DNA from: Aureliella helgolandensis
GTDB lineage: Bacteria; Planctomycetota; Planctomycetia; Pirellulales; Pirellulaceae
Direction of reading: 5' to 3'
Length of the DNA: 64,000 nucleotides
Assembly (NCBI RefSeq): GCF_007752135.1
Contig: NZ_CP036298.1
Span: 1,488,001 to 1,552,000, forward strand
Positions 42,218-49,373 of the stretch are shown here, piece by piece. The position numbers were made by a program, and so were the translations under genes. Positions within the stretch are counted from its first letter, which is position 1; every line of letters begins with the position of its first letter. The notes under the pieces are model-generated. The model saw nothing but the letters and a program-made list of their open reading frames with translations. It searched no databases and was not told the DNA's origin.

Positions 42218-42883
42218 TTGCTGAAGACTTTACCTACCGCATGCTTGGTGTTTATTGCCCTTGCTTCAACGTCCGCGTTGCTAAACGCAGGTGTCATTGA
42301 CGCAACATCTCTTGAAACCATCCTGCGGAGCATCGAGGGCGAGTCCGAACACGACATCGCGGTCATTAAGAAGCTGGTGCGCGAGGCAAGCGATGGCTTG
42401 GATGCCTCCGATCCGAAGGCAATAGAGCAGGCCATGGACCGAGTTCGCAGCAAATTGCACGGGAAAACCGTCGGTGGCGTTGTATTGGAAGTCGCCATTC
42501 TGCAGAACGCAAGAGACAGTGTGCTGGAGCAAAAGGCTAAGACAATTGTTAGAGAGTATCGGTCGCGTTGGAAAAAGCGAATCGCAAGCTTTCGGTCTGT
42601 TGACGTGGGGATGACGAAGGAACAACTTGTAAAGTTGCTCGGCGCGCCGGACTTTCAGTCAAACTCGGAGACGGTAGAAAATTATCTGTATGGATGCGAT
42701 GCGGCGCACAATGAAGAATAAATCTGGCTCCTGAAGATTGCCGTGGAAATCATCGACGGAAAAGTCTCGGATGTCAAACGAATGGACAGCCATATCGGAA
42801 TCGAGGATGCTTCGCTGCCGAAAGAAGTGAATTCGGGAACAGGCTCAATACCATCTTCTACGTCAAGACTAGATTCTCGTTAA
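42218..42883 (+). pseudogene. Cassette: exported BamE/SmpA-like protein, interrupted by an in-frame stop
   Basis: From TTG 42218 the frame encodes a signal peptide (LKTLPTACLVFIALASTSA), a helical region, and the start of a BamE/SmpA-like fold (VDVGMTKEQLVKLLGAPDF...VENYLYG). A TAA at 42719-42721 then stops it. The same frame continues beyond the stop with WLLKIAVEIIDGKVSDVKRM, the expected last strands of that fold, to TAA 42881-42883. A single substitution would restore the gene. The frame also opens upstream in attC 13, which is not native coding sequence. Readthrough is not excluded. Confidence 0.7.
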
Positions 42884-42891
42884 GCAAAGCG

Positions 42892-42990
42892 GCGAACCAA
42901 CGGTTGAGCGTGAGCGTGAGCGGCGGGCGGTCCACGTCCGCTTCGAAGCAACGTTTTCTGGCCGTCGCCACATTAACCTGGTCGTTCGTC
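42892..42990 (+). repeat. attC site 14
   Basis: GCGAACC to GTTCGTC. Arms around GGTT-G-AGCGTGAGCG and CGCCACATTAACC. The 5' arm contains a duplicated GTGAGC, which makes this site longer (99 bp). Confidence 0.75.
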
Positions 42991-43015
42991 GGCAACCAGC
43001 TGCCTCCTCAGACGC

Positions 43016-43305
43016 ATGCGGATTGGAGTTTGGCTCCTAGCCCTCTCGCCAATCCTTCTGATCGTATTCATCTTCCCGGGGCTGAACCCTGTGTGGAATT
43101 GGTTTGGACAAACGCTACCTTTCTAATTGTCTGCCCCCCGCCAGCGGATTCCGGCTGCGCTATTTTCGGTATTTTGGTAGCGCAAGCATTGCTCGGTTGC
43201 CACCCACCCATGATAATGGTACTCGTCCCACAGTGGCGAGAACATTCCTTCTCCACTCTGAGATCATTTCCCTCCCCTGCCCCGGATCCCACCTTCGTCC
43301 GTTGA
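43016..43305 (+). pseudogene. Cassette: possible frameshifted small membrane protein
   Basis: ATG 43016 opens MRIGVWLLALSPILLIVFIF and stops at 43126 after 36 residues. In the next frame the sequence goes on with LIVCPPPADSGCAIFGILVA to a stop at 43305. Joining them at about 43,120 gives one two-helix membrane protein, so a one-base indel is likely. A genuine 36-residue peptide is the alternative. No clear attC lies between here and the nuclease gene at 43497. Confidence 0.4.
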
Positions 43306-43496
43306 CGATTACTGGCTGCACCGAGACACACGAACTAGCCCTTCCGCACGAGCCATTACCACCGCGAGTGATATTACGCGGAGTGACAGATCCGTCGATC
43401 GATATTCGATAGATGGAACCAATACCCCCTAAGGTGTTCGGGGATAACTATGCTGTTATGTTGCTAATCTAAACCGCCACAAGGAATGAAGCCGCA

Positions 43497-44282
43497 ATGT
43501 TAACGGAGCGAGCCATTCGCCGCAGACAGTCGAAAAAGGAAGGCCAAGCGAAAGCGAAGCTTTGGCTTCAAACGGCGTCGCATCAGGAATGCCTGAAAAT
43601 AGCAAATGGTGGGTACGACTACGGCGTTACTCTGTCAGAACTTCGCACCACAGGTTTGCACATTCCACACTCGCAGGATCGCGATTACTCGTGGGGTTTT
43701 GTGAAGCAGGTCAAAAGCAAAGTCTATCACTCGCTTCACAAGGCGAGACGCCGACCGGAACCACAGTGGGACAACTTACTTGCCATTCTGCACAACATAC
43801 GTGTTGGCGATCGATCCAACGCCCACGAACACGCAATAGCAAGCATCCTCCATGCCTTATTCACGTCCTCATTGGGCGAACCGCAGATGCAAGTCAACAT
43901 TCACGGCGGGCGTAAACGAATCGATATCACCTATCGGAATCAGGCCATAGGCGGTTTTTTCAAATGGCTTGCGCGCCACTACAAAGCACAACACGTGTTC
44001 GTAGAATGCAAGAACTACAACCCTGATCCGGCGAATCCGGAACTTGATCAGCTAAGTGGAAGGTTCTCGCCATTACGGGGCCAGTTTGGATTACTGATTT
44101 GTCGGTCGATATCGGACAAGTCACTCATTGCTCAACGGTGCCGTGACACTGCGCTCGATCATCGTGGTTTCATCGTCTGCCTTGACGACAACGACCTTTG
44201 CGATTTGATTCAAGCCCGTGGGAGTCTGACGGTTGACCCATTCTCATTGCTACGTCAGCGATTTGACAACCTCATCATGTAG
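43497..44282 (+). CDS. Cassette: PD-(D/E)XK nuclease-like protein
   Basis: A 261-residue protein. A basic N-terminal half (RAIRRRQSKKEGQAKAKLW) is followed by a restriction-endonuclease-like core: Asp143 in KRIDITY, then Glu170-x-Lys172 in HVFVECKNYNPD, then a QLSGRFSPLRGQFGLLICRS segment. The D-x26-ExK spacing and the strands around it fit the PD-(D/E)XK fold of restriction and repair nucleases. No methylase accompanies it, so a modification-independent or DNA-damage role is possible. A defence function is an inference. Ends just before attC 15. Confidence 0.75.
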   Translation: MLTERAIRRRQSKKEGQAKAKLWLQTASHQECLKIANGGYDYGVTLSELRTTGLHIPHSQDRDYSWGFVKQVKSKVYHSLHKARRRPEPQWDNLLAILHNIRVGDRSNAHEHAIASILHALFTSSLGEPQMQVNIHGGRKRIDITYRNQAIGGFFKWLARHYKAQHVFVECKNYNPDPANPELDQLSGRFSPLRGQFGLLICRSISDKSLIAQRCRDTALDHRGFIVCLDDNDLCDLIQARGSLTVDPFSLLRQRFDNLIM

Positions 44283-44299
44283 GTCACACAAACACAACA

Positions 44300-44386
44300 G
44301 AACAAAGCCGTGCACCGGAGCGCTCAATCACGCGGCAACTGAAATCAAAGTCTTCCGTTCGTGCCCGGTTACGGCAGACGTTCGTC
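44300..44386 (+). repeat. attC site 15
   Basis: GAACAAAG to GTTCGTC. Arms GCCGT-G-CACCGG with CCGGTTACGGC; the outer stem is shorter than usual. Confidence 0.85.
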
Positions 44387-44407
44387 GTCTAATTTGGAAC
44401 ATCGAGT

Positions 44408-44791
44408 GTGAGACTACTAGTGAACACAGCTATTGTTCTTGCTTGCTCTGCGGGCTTTGCGTATTGCATGCTTTGCCTTGTGGCTCAAAATCTCTCTCAG
44501 CAATCTGCTTTGCCAACGCGCTACCAACGGACAATTGTTAGCTCAAACGTAGGATCCAACCTGCATGACCAGTATTTTGTAGCGTCGTTTTTTGGATTCA
44601 TGCTATTTAAGGATCCGGACAAATCAATCAATGCCCGCATAGGTCCGATCAGTTTTCCCTTGCTAAAATCCATGCCCGTGACTTGGCTCGTGCTCATTTT
44701 GATTGCTACAACTGCTGGGTGGTGGTACCGTGCGTCGCGAGACTTCCATAGATCTACTTCCCCACTAAACGTGCCCGCCGCGCCAAAATAG
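44408..44791 (+). CDS. Cassette: small two-helix membrane protein
   Basis: A 127-residue protein (GTG start) with an N-terminal helix (TAIVLACSAGFAYCMLCLVA) and a C-terminal one (MPVTWLVLILIATTAGWWY); the middle is probably periplasmic. No family. Followed by attC 16. Confidence 0.65.
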   Translation: MRLLVNTAIVLACSAGFAYCMLCLVAQNLSQQSALPTRYQRTIVSSNVGSNLHDQYFVASFFGFMLFKDPDKSINARIGPISFPLLKSMPVTWLVLILIATTAGWWYRASRDFHRSTSPLNVPAAPK

Positions 44792-44842
44792 ACTAGGCTG
44801 ATACGAATCCGCATGACGACCAGCCTGGGTTCGAAAATCCGA

Positions 44843-44931
44843 CGAACAAAGCGATGAAACGAAGTCGCCGAGCCGGTCCGACTTTACATACATTATCAAC
44901 CACGGCGACTCGATTATCGCCAACGTTCGCC
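44843..44931 (+). repeat. attC site 16
   Basis: CGAACAAAG to GTTCGCC. Arms GCGAT-G-AAACG with CGATTATCGC and AGTCGCCG with CGGCGACT. Confidence 0.9.
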
Positions 44932-44948
44932 CTTAAGAGATAGCTTTG

Positions 44949-46019
44949 ATGAAAAAGCGATACCAAGTCTTCATATCGTCAACATACGAGGACTTGCGTC
45001 TTGAACGGCAGGCTGCCGTCGAAGCTATTTTGAAAGCTGGGCATATTCCTGCTGGTATGGAGCTTTTCACGGCGGGCGATGAATCGCAGATGAAGGTTAT
45101 TCGTAGATGGATCGACGAATCTGACATCTTCATGTTGATTCTCGGTGCTCGGTACGGGTCGATCGAGCCCACCTCAGGCAAGAGCTATGTTGAACTTGAA
45201 CTTGACTATGCAATCGAAACAAACACGCCGTTTTTTGCAGTGATCATGACTGACGAAGGGCGTGAAGCGAAGGTCAAGGAACATGGCACTTCTGTGCTTG
45301 AGGGAAAAAATGAAGAGGCATATCGCGTCTTTCGAGATCGCGTGAAGACCTACCTGTCAGCTTTCTTTTCAACTGCGTCCGAGGTGAAACTCGCGGTATT
45401 CGAAACGCTTCCACAAATAGTTGACGGGCGAGACCTCAATGGCTGGGTCTCGGCGGCGGACATTCAAACACCGTCCGATGTTGCGTCAGAACTGGCACGC
45501 GTCGCCCACGAAAACAGCAAGCTCCGCGCCGAACTTGAAGAATTTCGCGAGCGGGCGAACTCTCAATCCGGGAGCAATCCACAATTCGAGGAACTATTCG
45601 CAACCCTCAAGAACACAAAGGCGACGATACCAGCAAAGCTCACTGGTTCCCCGAACGATGTGGAACTAAACCTTTTGGAACTTGCCTTGCATTTTGGCGA
45701 ATATCTCGCGAGAAGCGTCACCAATGCCTATGGTACAGACGCAATTGAATCGTTCGTGTTCTACCGAATTGCATCGCCTCTTGCGGCATTTGGTCTCGTT
45801 GAACATGGAAAGTCTCCGATTAACGCAAAGTGGCAGCGCTTGAAGCTGTCAAAAGAGGGAACTCGCTTCATGGCCAAGGCTAAGATACGCGTCGAACAGA
45901 ATCGATCACAGCCCGCATCAAAACCTGCTCCAACGCCACCGTCGAAAGAACCTGATGCCAAGCCTAAGTCTTCCGCAAAGAAGAAAAAGGCGGCCAAGCG
46001 TACGCCGAAGAAGCAATAG
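44949..46019 (+). CDS. Cassette: DUF4062 protein (TIR-like fold)
   Basis: A 356-residue protein. Residues 1-130 are a DUF4062 domain: YQVFISSTYEDLRLERQAAV, IRRWIDESDIFMLILGARYG and KSYVELELDYAIET are its usual blocks. DUF4062 has a Rossmann-like fold related to TIR/STIR and is often the N-terminal domain of NLR-like and other bacterial immune proteins. A helical linker and a winged-helix-like domain follow (FYRIASPLAAFGLVEHG...LKLSKEGTRFM), then a Lys/Pro tail. The ATG at 44949 follows an adjacent TTG. A defence role is an inference. Confidence 0.82.
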   Translation: MKKRYQVFISSTYEDLRLERQAAVEAILKAGHIPAGMELFTAGDESQMKVIRRWIDESDIFMLILGARYGSIEPTSGKSYVELELDYAIETNTPFFAVIMTDEGREAKVKEHGTSVLEGKNEEAYRVFRDRVKTYLSAFFSTASEVKLAVFETLPQIVDGRDLNGWVSAADIQTPSDVASELARVAHENSKLRAELEEFRERANSQSGSNPQFEELFATLKNTKATIPAKLTGSPNDVELNLLELALHFGEYLARSVTNAYGTDAIESFVFYRIASPLAAFGLVEHGKSPINAKWQRLKLSKEGTRFMAKAKIRVEQNRSQPASKPAPTPPSKEPDAKPKSSAKKKKAAKRTPKKQ

Positions 46020-46023
46020 ACGG

Positions 46024-46113
46024 GCGAACAAATCGGTGAACCCGAGCGGCGGATCGGGGGTTTTCCAGAGTCAAAGGTTCTTGGCCGCCGCCGGGTTACC
46101 TTTGTCGTTATTC
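46024..46113 (+). repeat. attC site 17
   Basis: GCGAACA to GTTATTCC. Arms CGGT-G-AACCCG with GGGTTACC and GAGCGGC with GCCGCC. Similar to attC 6, including the TCAAAGGTTCTTGG loop. Last clear attC of the array. Confidence 0.88.
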
Positions 46114-46153
46114 CGTTAAATGAAACAGTTAATGCAAATGGACGGTGTGAGAA

Positions 46154-46882
46154 ATGGCTAGATGTACAGCACCGGTAAACGGCCATCGCTCTGCTGCGGC
46201 TGCAGAGAAGTGCCCCGCATGTAGTGGTCGCACTCGCGGATACAGTTCCTACTCTCCTCCTGCTTACTCCCGTCCTGCCCTCTCATCGCCCGGTGGCGGT
46301 GGCCGCAGCGGCGGCGGGGCTGCTACCAGCAGCAAGCCGCGCTGGTCGCGAGCCAGTTCTTCCGTCACGTACACATCTGCACAAGTACGGGCGCTTACGC
46401 CGGTCCGGGAAAGCGTCGAAAGGCGAGCATCCCTACCTGATCTTCGTGACGTCTTTCTCTGCCACGCATGGGACGACCGGAAAGATGCTGCCAAGGTCCT
46501 GCACGCTCAACTCGAAGTTTTTGGTGTTTCGGTTTGGTTCAGTGAAAATGACGTTGTTCTTGGTTCCCCGTTGCTCCGCGAAATTGACAAAGGACTCGCG
46601 AGATCGCGTGTCGGCATTGTATTGGTGACTCCTGCGTTCTTGCGACGTATTAAGGGGGCGGGCATTGCCGAGAAAGAGCTTTCGGCACTCCTAGCGCGTG
46701 ACCTACTGGTTCCGATCGTGCACGACACGACGTACGAAGCTCTTCGCGATGTCAGCCCGCTACTTGGCTCTCGAAGTGGAATGGACACTTCTGAAGAGAC
46801 GATGGCGGATATCGCAGCCAAAATCGCTGAGTTGGTTGCCCTCGACGATAATTCCGAAACGGAAGCTCAAGTTCGGTGCTAG
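46154..46882 (+). CDS. Cassette: TIR-domain protein
   Basis: A 242-residue protein. Cys4, His11, Cys20 and Cys23 (CTAPVNGH...CPAC) form a small N-terminal zinc motif; a Ser/Gly-rich linker follows. Residues about 98-230 are a TIR domain: RDVFLCHAWDDRKDAAKVL, VSVWFSENDVVLGSPLLREI (Glu131 in the catalytic Glu region), RSRVGIVLVTPAFL. Bacterial TIR domains cleave NAD or make NAD-derived signals in anti-phage systems. No partner gene (Thoeris, SIR2, CBASS) is next to it. It starts 41 bp after attC 17, but no attC follows its stop. Confidence 0.85.
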   Translation: MARCTAPVNGHRSAAAAEKCPACSGRTRGYSSYSPPAYSRPALSSPGGGGRSGGGAATSSKPRWSRASSSVTYTSAQVRALTPVRESVERRASLPDLRDVFLCHAWDDRKDAAKVLHAQLEVFGVSVWFSENDVVLGSPLLREIDKGLARSRVGIVLVTPAFLRRIKGAGIAEKELSALLARDLLVPIVHDTTYEALRDVSPLLGSRSGMDTSEETMADIAAKIAELVALDDNSETEAQVRC

Positions 46883-47204
46883 CCACAGAGTGAACTTGAG
46901 TTCTATTGTCTCGTTCACTTTGCGTTTCCATGCAAGCTTGACGGAACCACTTCAACTCAATCGTCCAATCATCATGAGTACCCTAAATGGCGACTGAATG
47001 CGTTTACTGCCGCTCAAGCGCACATAAGCTGTCACGAGAGCACATTTGGCCTGCATGCATTTTCAAACGTGTGCCACTCAATCAGAACATATAACGCCCT
47101 GACGTTAAAAAGCTTGTCCGCTAGCCGCGTTCATTGGTTTTACCGCGCGAGGCCGTGCCTTACCCAATAGTTTGTTGTTATCTACTTGTGCGAGGAGGGA
47201 TCGA
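46883..47204. other. Region after the TIR gene
   Basis: About 320 bp with a stem CTCAAGTTC/GAACTTGAG around the TIR stop codon (about 46,867-46,901) and a truncated HNH-like frame (46987-47094). No attC was recognised. Confidence 0.5.
46987..47094 (+). pseudogene. HNH-endonuclease-like fragment
   Basis: A 35-residue frame, MATECVYCRSSAHKLSREHI followed by WPACIF, resembles the first zinc knuckle and His of HNH nucleases (CxYC...REHIxP). The protein stops at once, so this is a remnant or a very short peptide. There is no continuation in other frames that I can support. Confidence 0.5.
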
Positions 47205-47741
47205 ATGCCGTTGGACCAGTCAGAATTGCTGAAGGATGAACTGGACCAACGCCACCAGTATGCGCGTCATGCGTTCGACCGGTTTTTGCAATGGGCTGTG
47301 TTGCTGTGCACTTTGAATGGAGTGGTGGCAGGCTGGTTGGCGGGACGCATTGCGTTCCATCTTGATCTCTTTGCCGATATTGCGTTCATCGTCATTAACT
47401 CTCATGCAATTTTGATAAGTTCTCGAATGCTTAAGAGTATTAATGAGCAGAGGATTCGCATCGAGGTCGTAACGCAGCACTTGCAAGAGTCGGTCCCCGA
47501 ATCTAATTGCCCATTACAATCGCCGTTCAATGCTGAGTGGCAGTCCTTTATTGTGAAGCAGTTTCGACTCGCGTTCTCCTTTCTTGTCATCTGCTGGATT
47601 TGTAGCATCGGAGAAGCCATCGTGGTTGCACGGCATGCGGAAAAACCGAGCAACGTAGATGCGATTGGTGGTGAGCTTGACGAATTGTCCTCAGTCCATG
47701 CGCGTATTGAGACGCCACGGAAATTTTTAGACAGCGAATAA
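47205..47741 (+). CDS. Membrane protein, function unknown
   Basis: A 178-residue protein with three hydrophobic segments (FLQWAVLLCTLNGVVAGWLA, DIAFIVINSHAILISS, LAFSFLVICWICSIGEAIVV) between charged termini. AGGAGG lies upstream of the ATG at 47205. Lies right of the last clear attC, so whether it is a cassette gene is unclear. No family recognised. Confidence 0.65.
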   Translation: MPLDQSELLKDELDQRHQYARHAFDRFLQWAVLLCTLNGVVAGWLAGRIAFHLDLFADIAFIVINSHAILISSRMLKSINEQRIRIEVVTQHLQESVPESNCPLQSPFNAEWQSFIVKQFRLAFSFLVICWICSIGEAIVVARHAEKPSNVDAIGGELDELSSVHARIETPRKFLDSE

Positions 47742-47853
47742 CAACGTCTGCTGGTCTACCGCGTTCTGAAAATGTGACGTTTGATTTGGGAAGGTCCTGG
47801 ACAGGCTGTTGGCTACTCGCAAGTTTAATCACGATTTACTCTACCAATGTGCA

Positions 47854-48285
47854 ATGTGCTGCGGCATGCTACTGGTTGGCTGTGGCATGGAACCATTGAG
47901 CAACAAGGAGCATACAACCATGCCGAGCGTCGAACTAATTGAATCCAAACTCGCACCGTTTAAGAATGCTGCTCACGGCAAGATGGGCCAAGAAGTGTTG
48001 ACGACTTGGAAGAACACGGGAGACACACCGATTCGGATGGTCGCCGCAGAGATCAAGCCGGTGAATGCAGATGGTAGTCCTCGCCAGTCTTTCCACTACA
48101 CCCTGTACGCGGAATTCGACGATTCGCCCGCCTACCCAAGCGGCCCCGCGTCGCTCCTGCCCGACACCCCGTGGCGTAGCTTGGTCCCCTGGGCCGACCA
48201 CGGGGTTGCCCTGCGGCGCTGTTGGGCGGGGATGCTTTCACGGCCCGGGGGGCCATGCTACCGGGCCATGCTACTGCCTTGCTAG
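47854..48285 (+). CDS. Lipoprotein-like protein with a repeat-derived C-terminus
   Basis: About 143 residues from ATG 47854. CGMLLVGCGMEPLSNKE looks like a lipoprotein signal with lipobox LVGC. The mature part (VLTTWKNTGDTPIRMVAAEI and following) is plausible up to about residue 107. From 48,176 the frame runs through REP-like repeats and reads WRSLVPWADHG and RPGGPCYRAMLLPC, which is not native protein. The gene was probably cut by the repeats. An upstream TTG at 47809 keeps the frame. Confidence 0.5.
   Translation: MCCGMLLVGCGMEPLSNKEHTTMPSVELIESKLAPFKNAAHGKMGQEVLTTWKNTGDTPIRMVAAEIKPVNADGSPRQSFHYTLYAEFDDSPAYPSGPASLLPDTPWRSLVPWADHGVALRRCWAGMLSRPGGPCYRAMLLPC
48176..48274. repeat. REP-like repeats at the right edge of the array
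   Basis: One direct, diverged copy at 48176-48197 (GTAGCTTGGTCCCCTGGGCC), one inverted full copy at 48239-48261, and a partial inverted copy at 48262-48274. Same family as at 27.1 kb and 57.9 kb. They sit between the convergent lipoprotein-like gene and the late operon and may end both transcripts. Confidence 0.8.
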
Positions 48286-48947
48286 GACGCGGTGAACAAT
48301 TGCTCGAGCCATGCGCTTTTCGAGGCTACGGCACCGGCTGTTACGAACATGGTTCCGTCGCCATTAACGACGTAATCAATGTCACCAACGCGGTGCCGGG
48401 CGACGCAGGGGATGTAGGGCGGCGCTCCAAAGGTCCCCACGCTGTGATAGAGCTGGGTCGCAGATGGGCCAACGGTAATTGTCGAGTGGACACCACCGCT
48501 CAAACTGGCGGTCGAGCTCGTGAGGTCGTTCGAGACCGTTCTCGCATAAACGGAGCGGTTGATCACGTCACTGTCGATTTGAATGTCGACCCCCTTTGTC
48601 GTGCACAGGGCGTTGATCCAAGCGTTGGATAGCGGGTTGCCGCGCGGCGGTGGATCGGGAGGAGCCCGGTAGTAGTCACCGGCCAACAGCAATCGTCCGG
48701 TCCAGGAGGTGAGCTGCCCCAACCATGGCGGATCCTCGGCGGTCCACACGGCCAAAATCAGTTTGTAATTGCTGAGACTGCCGGAGTATTCGTCGGCCGA
48801 CGCCAAATCGGAGGCAATGCCTAGCCCGTCATAAACGTCCTGGCAAGCTTCCAACGAGGTCAACGAGGGGGATTCGCGGCCCACGTCCCATAGCAACACG
48901 CGCGGCTCGCAATTGCACTTTCCTGGATTGAGGCAGCCGAGTCCCAT
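48282..48947 (-). CDS. Hypothetical prophage late protein
   Basis: A 221-residue protein, last gene of the leftward late operon. N-terminal Cys-rich stretch (LGCLNPGKCNCEPRVLLWD); then ASADEYSGSLSNYKLILAVW and GRLLLAGDYYRAPPDPPPRG, the look of an alpha/beta (flavodoxin or amidotransferase-like) domain; then a beta-rich end. The ATG at 48947 shares a base with the upstream stop (TAATG). Function unknown; a virion-associated role is suggested only by position. Confidence 0.7.
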   Translation of the reverse strand: MGLGCLNPGKCNCEPRVLLWDVGRESPSLTSLEACQDVYDGLGIASDLASADEYSGSLSNYKLILAVWTAEDPPWLGQLTSWTGRLLLAGDYYRAPPDPPPRGNPLSNAWINALCTTKGVDIQIDSDVINRSVYARTVSNDLTSSTASLSGGVHSTITVGPSATQLYHSVGTFGAPPYIPCVARHRVGDIDYVVNGDGTMFVTAGAVASKSAWLEQLFTAS

Positions 48948-49312
48948 TAGCAACCCTCCACGTCGGCAAATCGCATCGACCCGATCCACTTCCACTGGAT
49001 CACTTCATCGCCGCCAATCGCCGAATCGACCGAGTTGTAGACGGTGTACGTCCCCTCTTCGATCTCCCCGTCTGTGGCGGCAATGTTTTCGCACGTGGCC
49101 GAGCCCCACACAAACGGATCGCCTTCGGAGCCAGCACCGGTTCTGGCGGGAATGCCACCCTCGGGCGTCATGGCCAGGCCACCACCATTATTGCCTCTGC
49201 GAATCCACGATCGCGGCGTGTGGTCCGACGCACGCAGCTCGGCCAACTGCGACTCCGCCTCCCGGAGTCGCATGTCTAATTGTTCGAGCTGGCGACGATC
49301 ACTGCTAGACAT
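48947..49312 (-). CDS. Hypothetical prophage late protein
   Basis: A 121-residue protein with an N-terminal coiled coil (SSDRRQLEQLDMRLREAESQ) and a beta-rich C-terminal part (TYTVYNSVDSAIGGDEVIQW). The ATG at 49312 begins the coiled coil; the frame is open to 49438 but there overlaps the gene upstream. Could be a small tail or baseplate protein. Confidence 0.65.
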   Translation of the reverse strand: MSSSDRRQLEQLDMRLREAESQLAELRASDHTPRSWIRRGNNGGGLAMTPEGGIPARTGAGSEGDPFVWGSATCENIAATDGEIEEGTYTVYNSVDSAIGGDEVIQWKWIGSMRFADVEGC

Positions 49313-49373
49313 GTTTTTACTCGGACAAACTGCTTTGTATTGGGCTGGGATAGTTGCCCTGTTGGGGTGCTCT

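Larger units (their letters stand above)
29012..46113 (+). mobile_element. Integron gene-cassette array without integrase (CALIN)
   Basis: Seventeen attC sites follow one another in the same orientation, each at the end of a short rightward gene or a gene-less segment. Each is 87-99 bp with a first core like GATAACC or GAACAAAG, a last core like GTTATCC or GTTCGTC, paired inner arms, and one unpaired G on the 5' arm at the same place. Several gene stop codons (TAA of GATAACC) lie inside the first core. No IntI gene is in the window; the tyrosine recombinase at 38424 belongs to an IS91-type element. Two IS elements interrupt the array. Confidence 0.85.

Noticed and set aside
46867-47000. An eighteenth attC after the TIR gene
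   Set aside because: A CTCAAGTTC/GAACTTGAG stem is present, but the core pairs and the unpaired G shared by the other 17 sites are absent.
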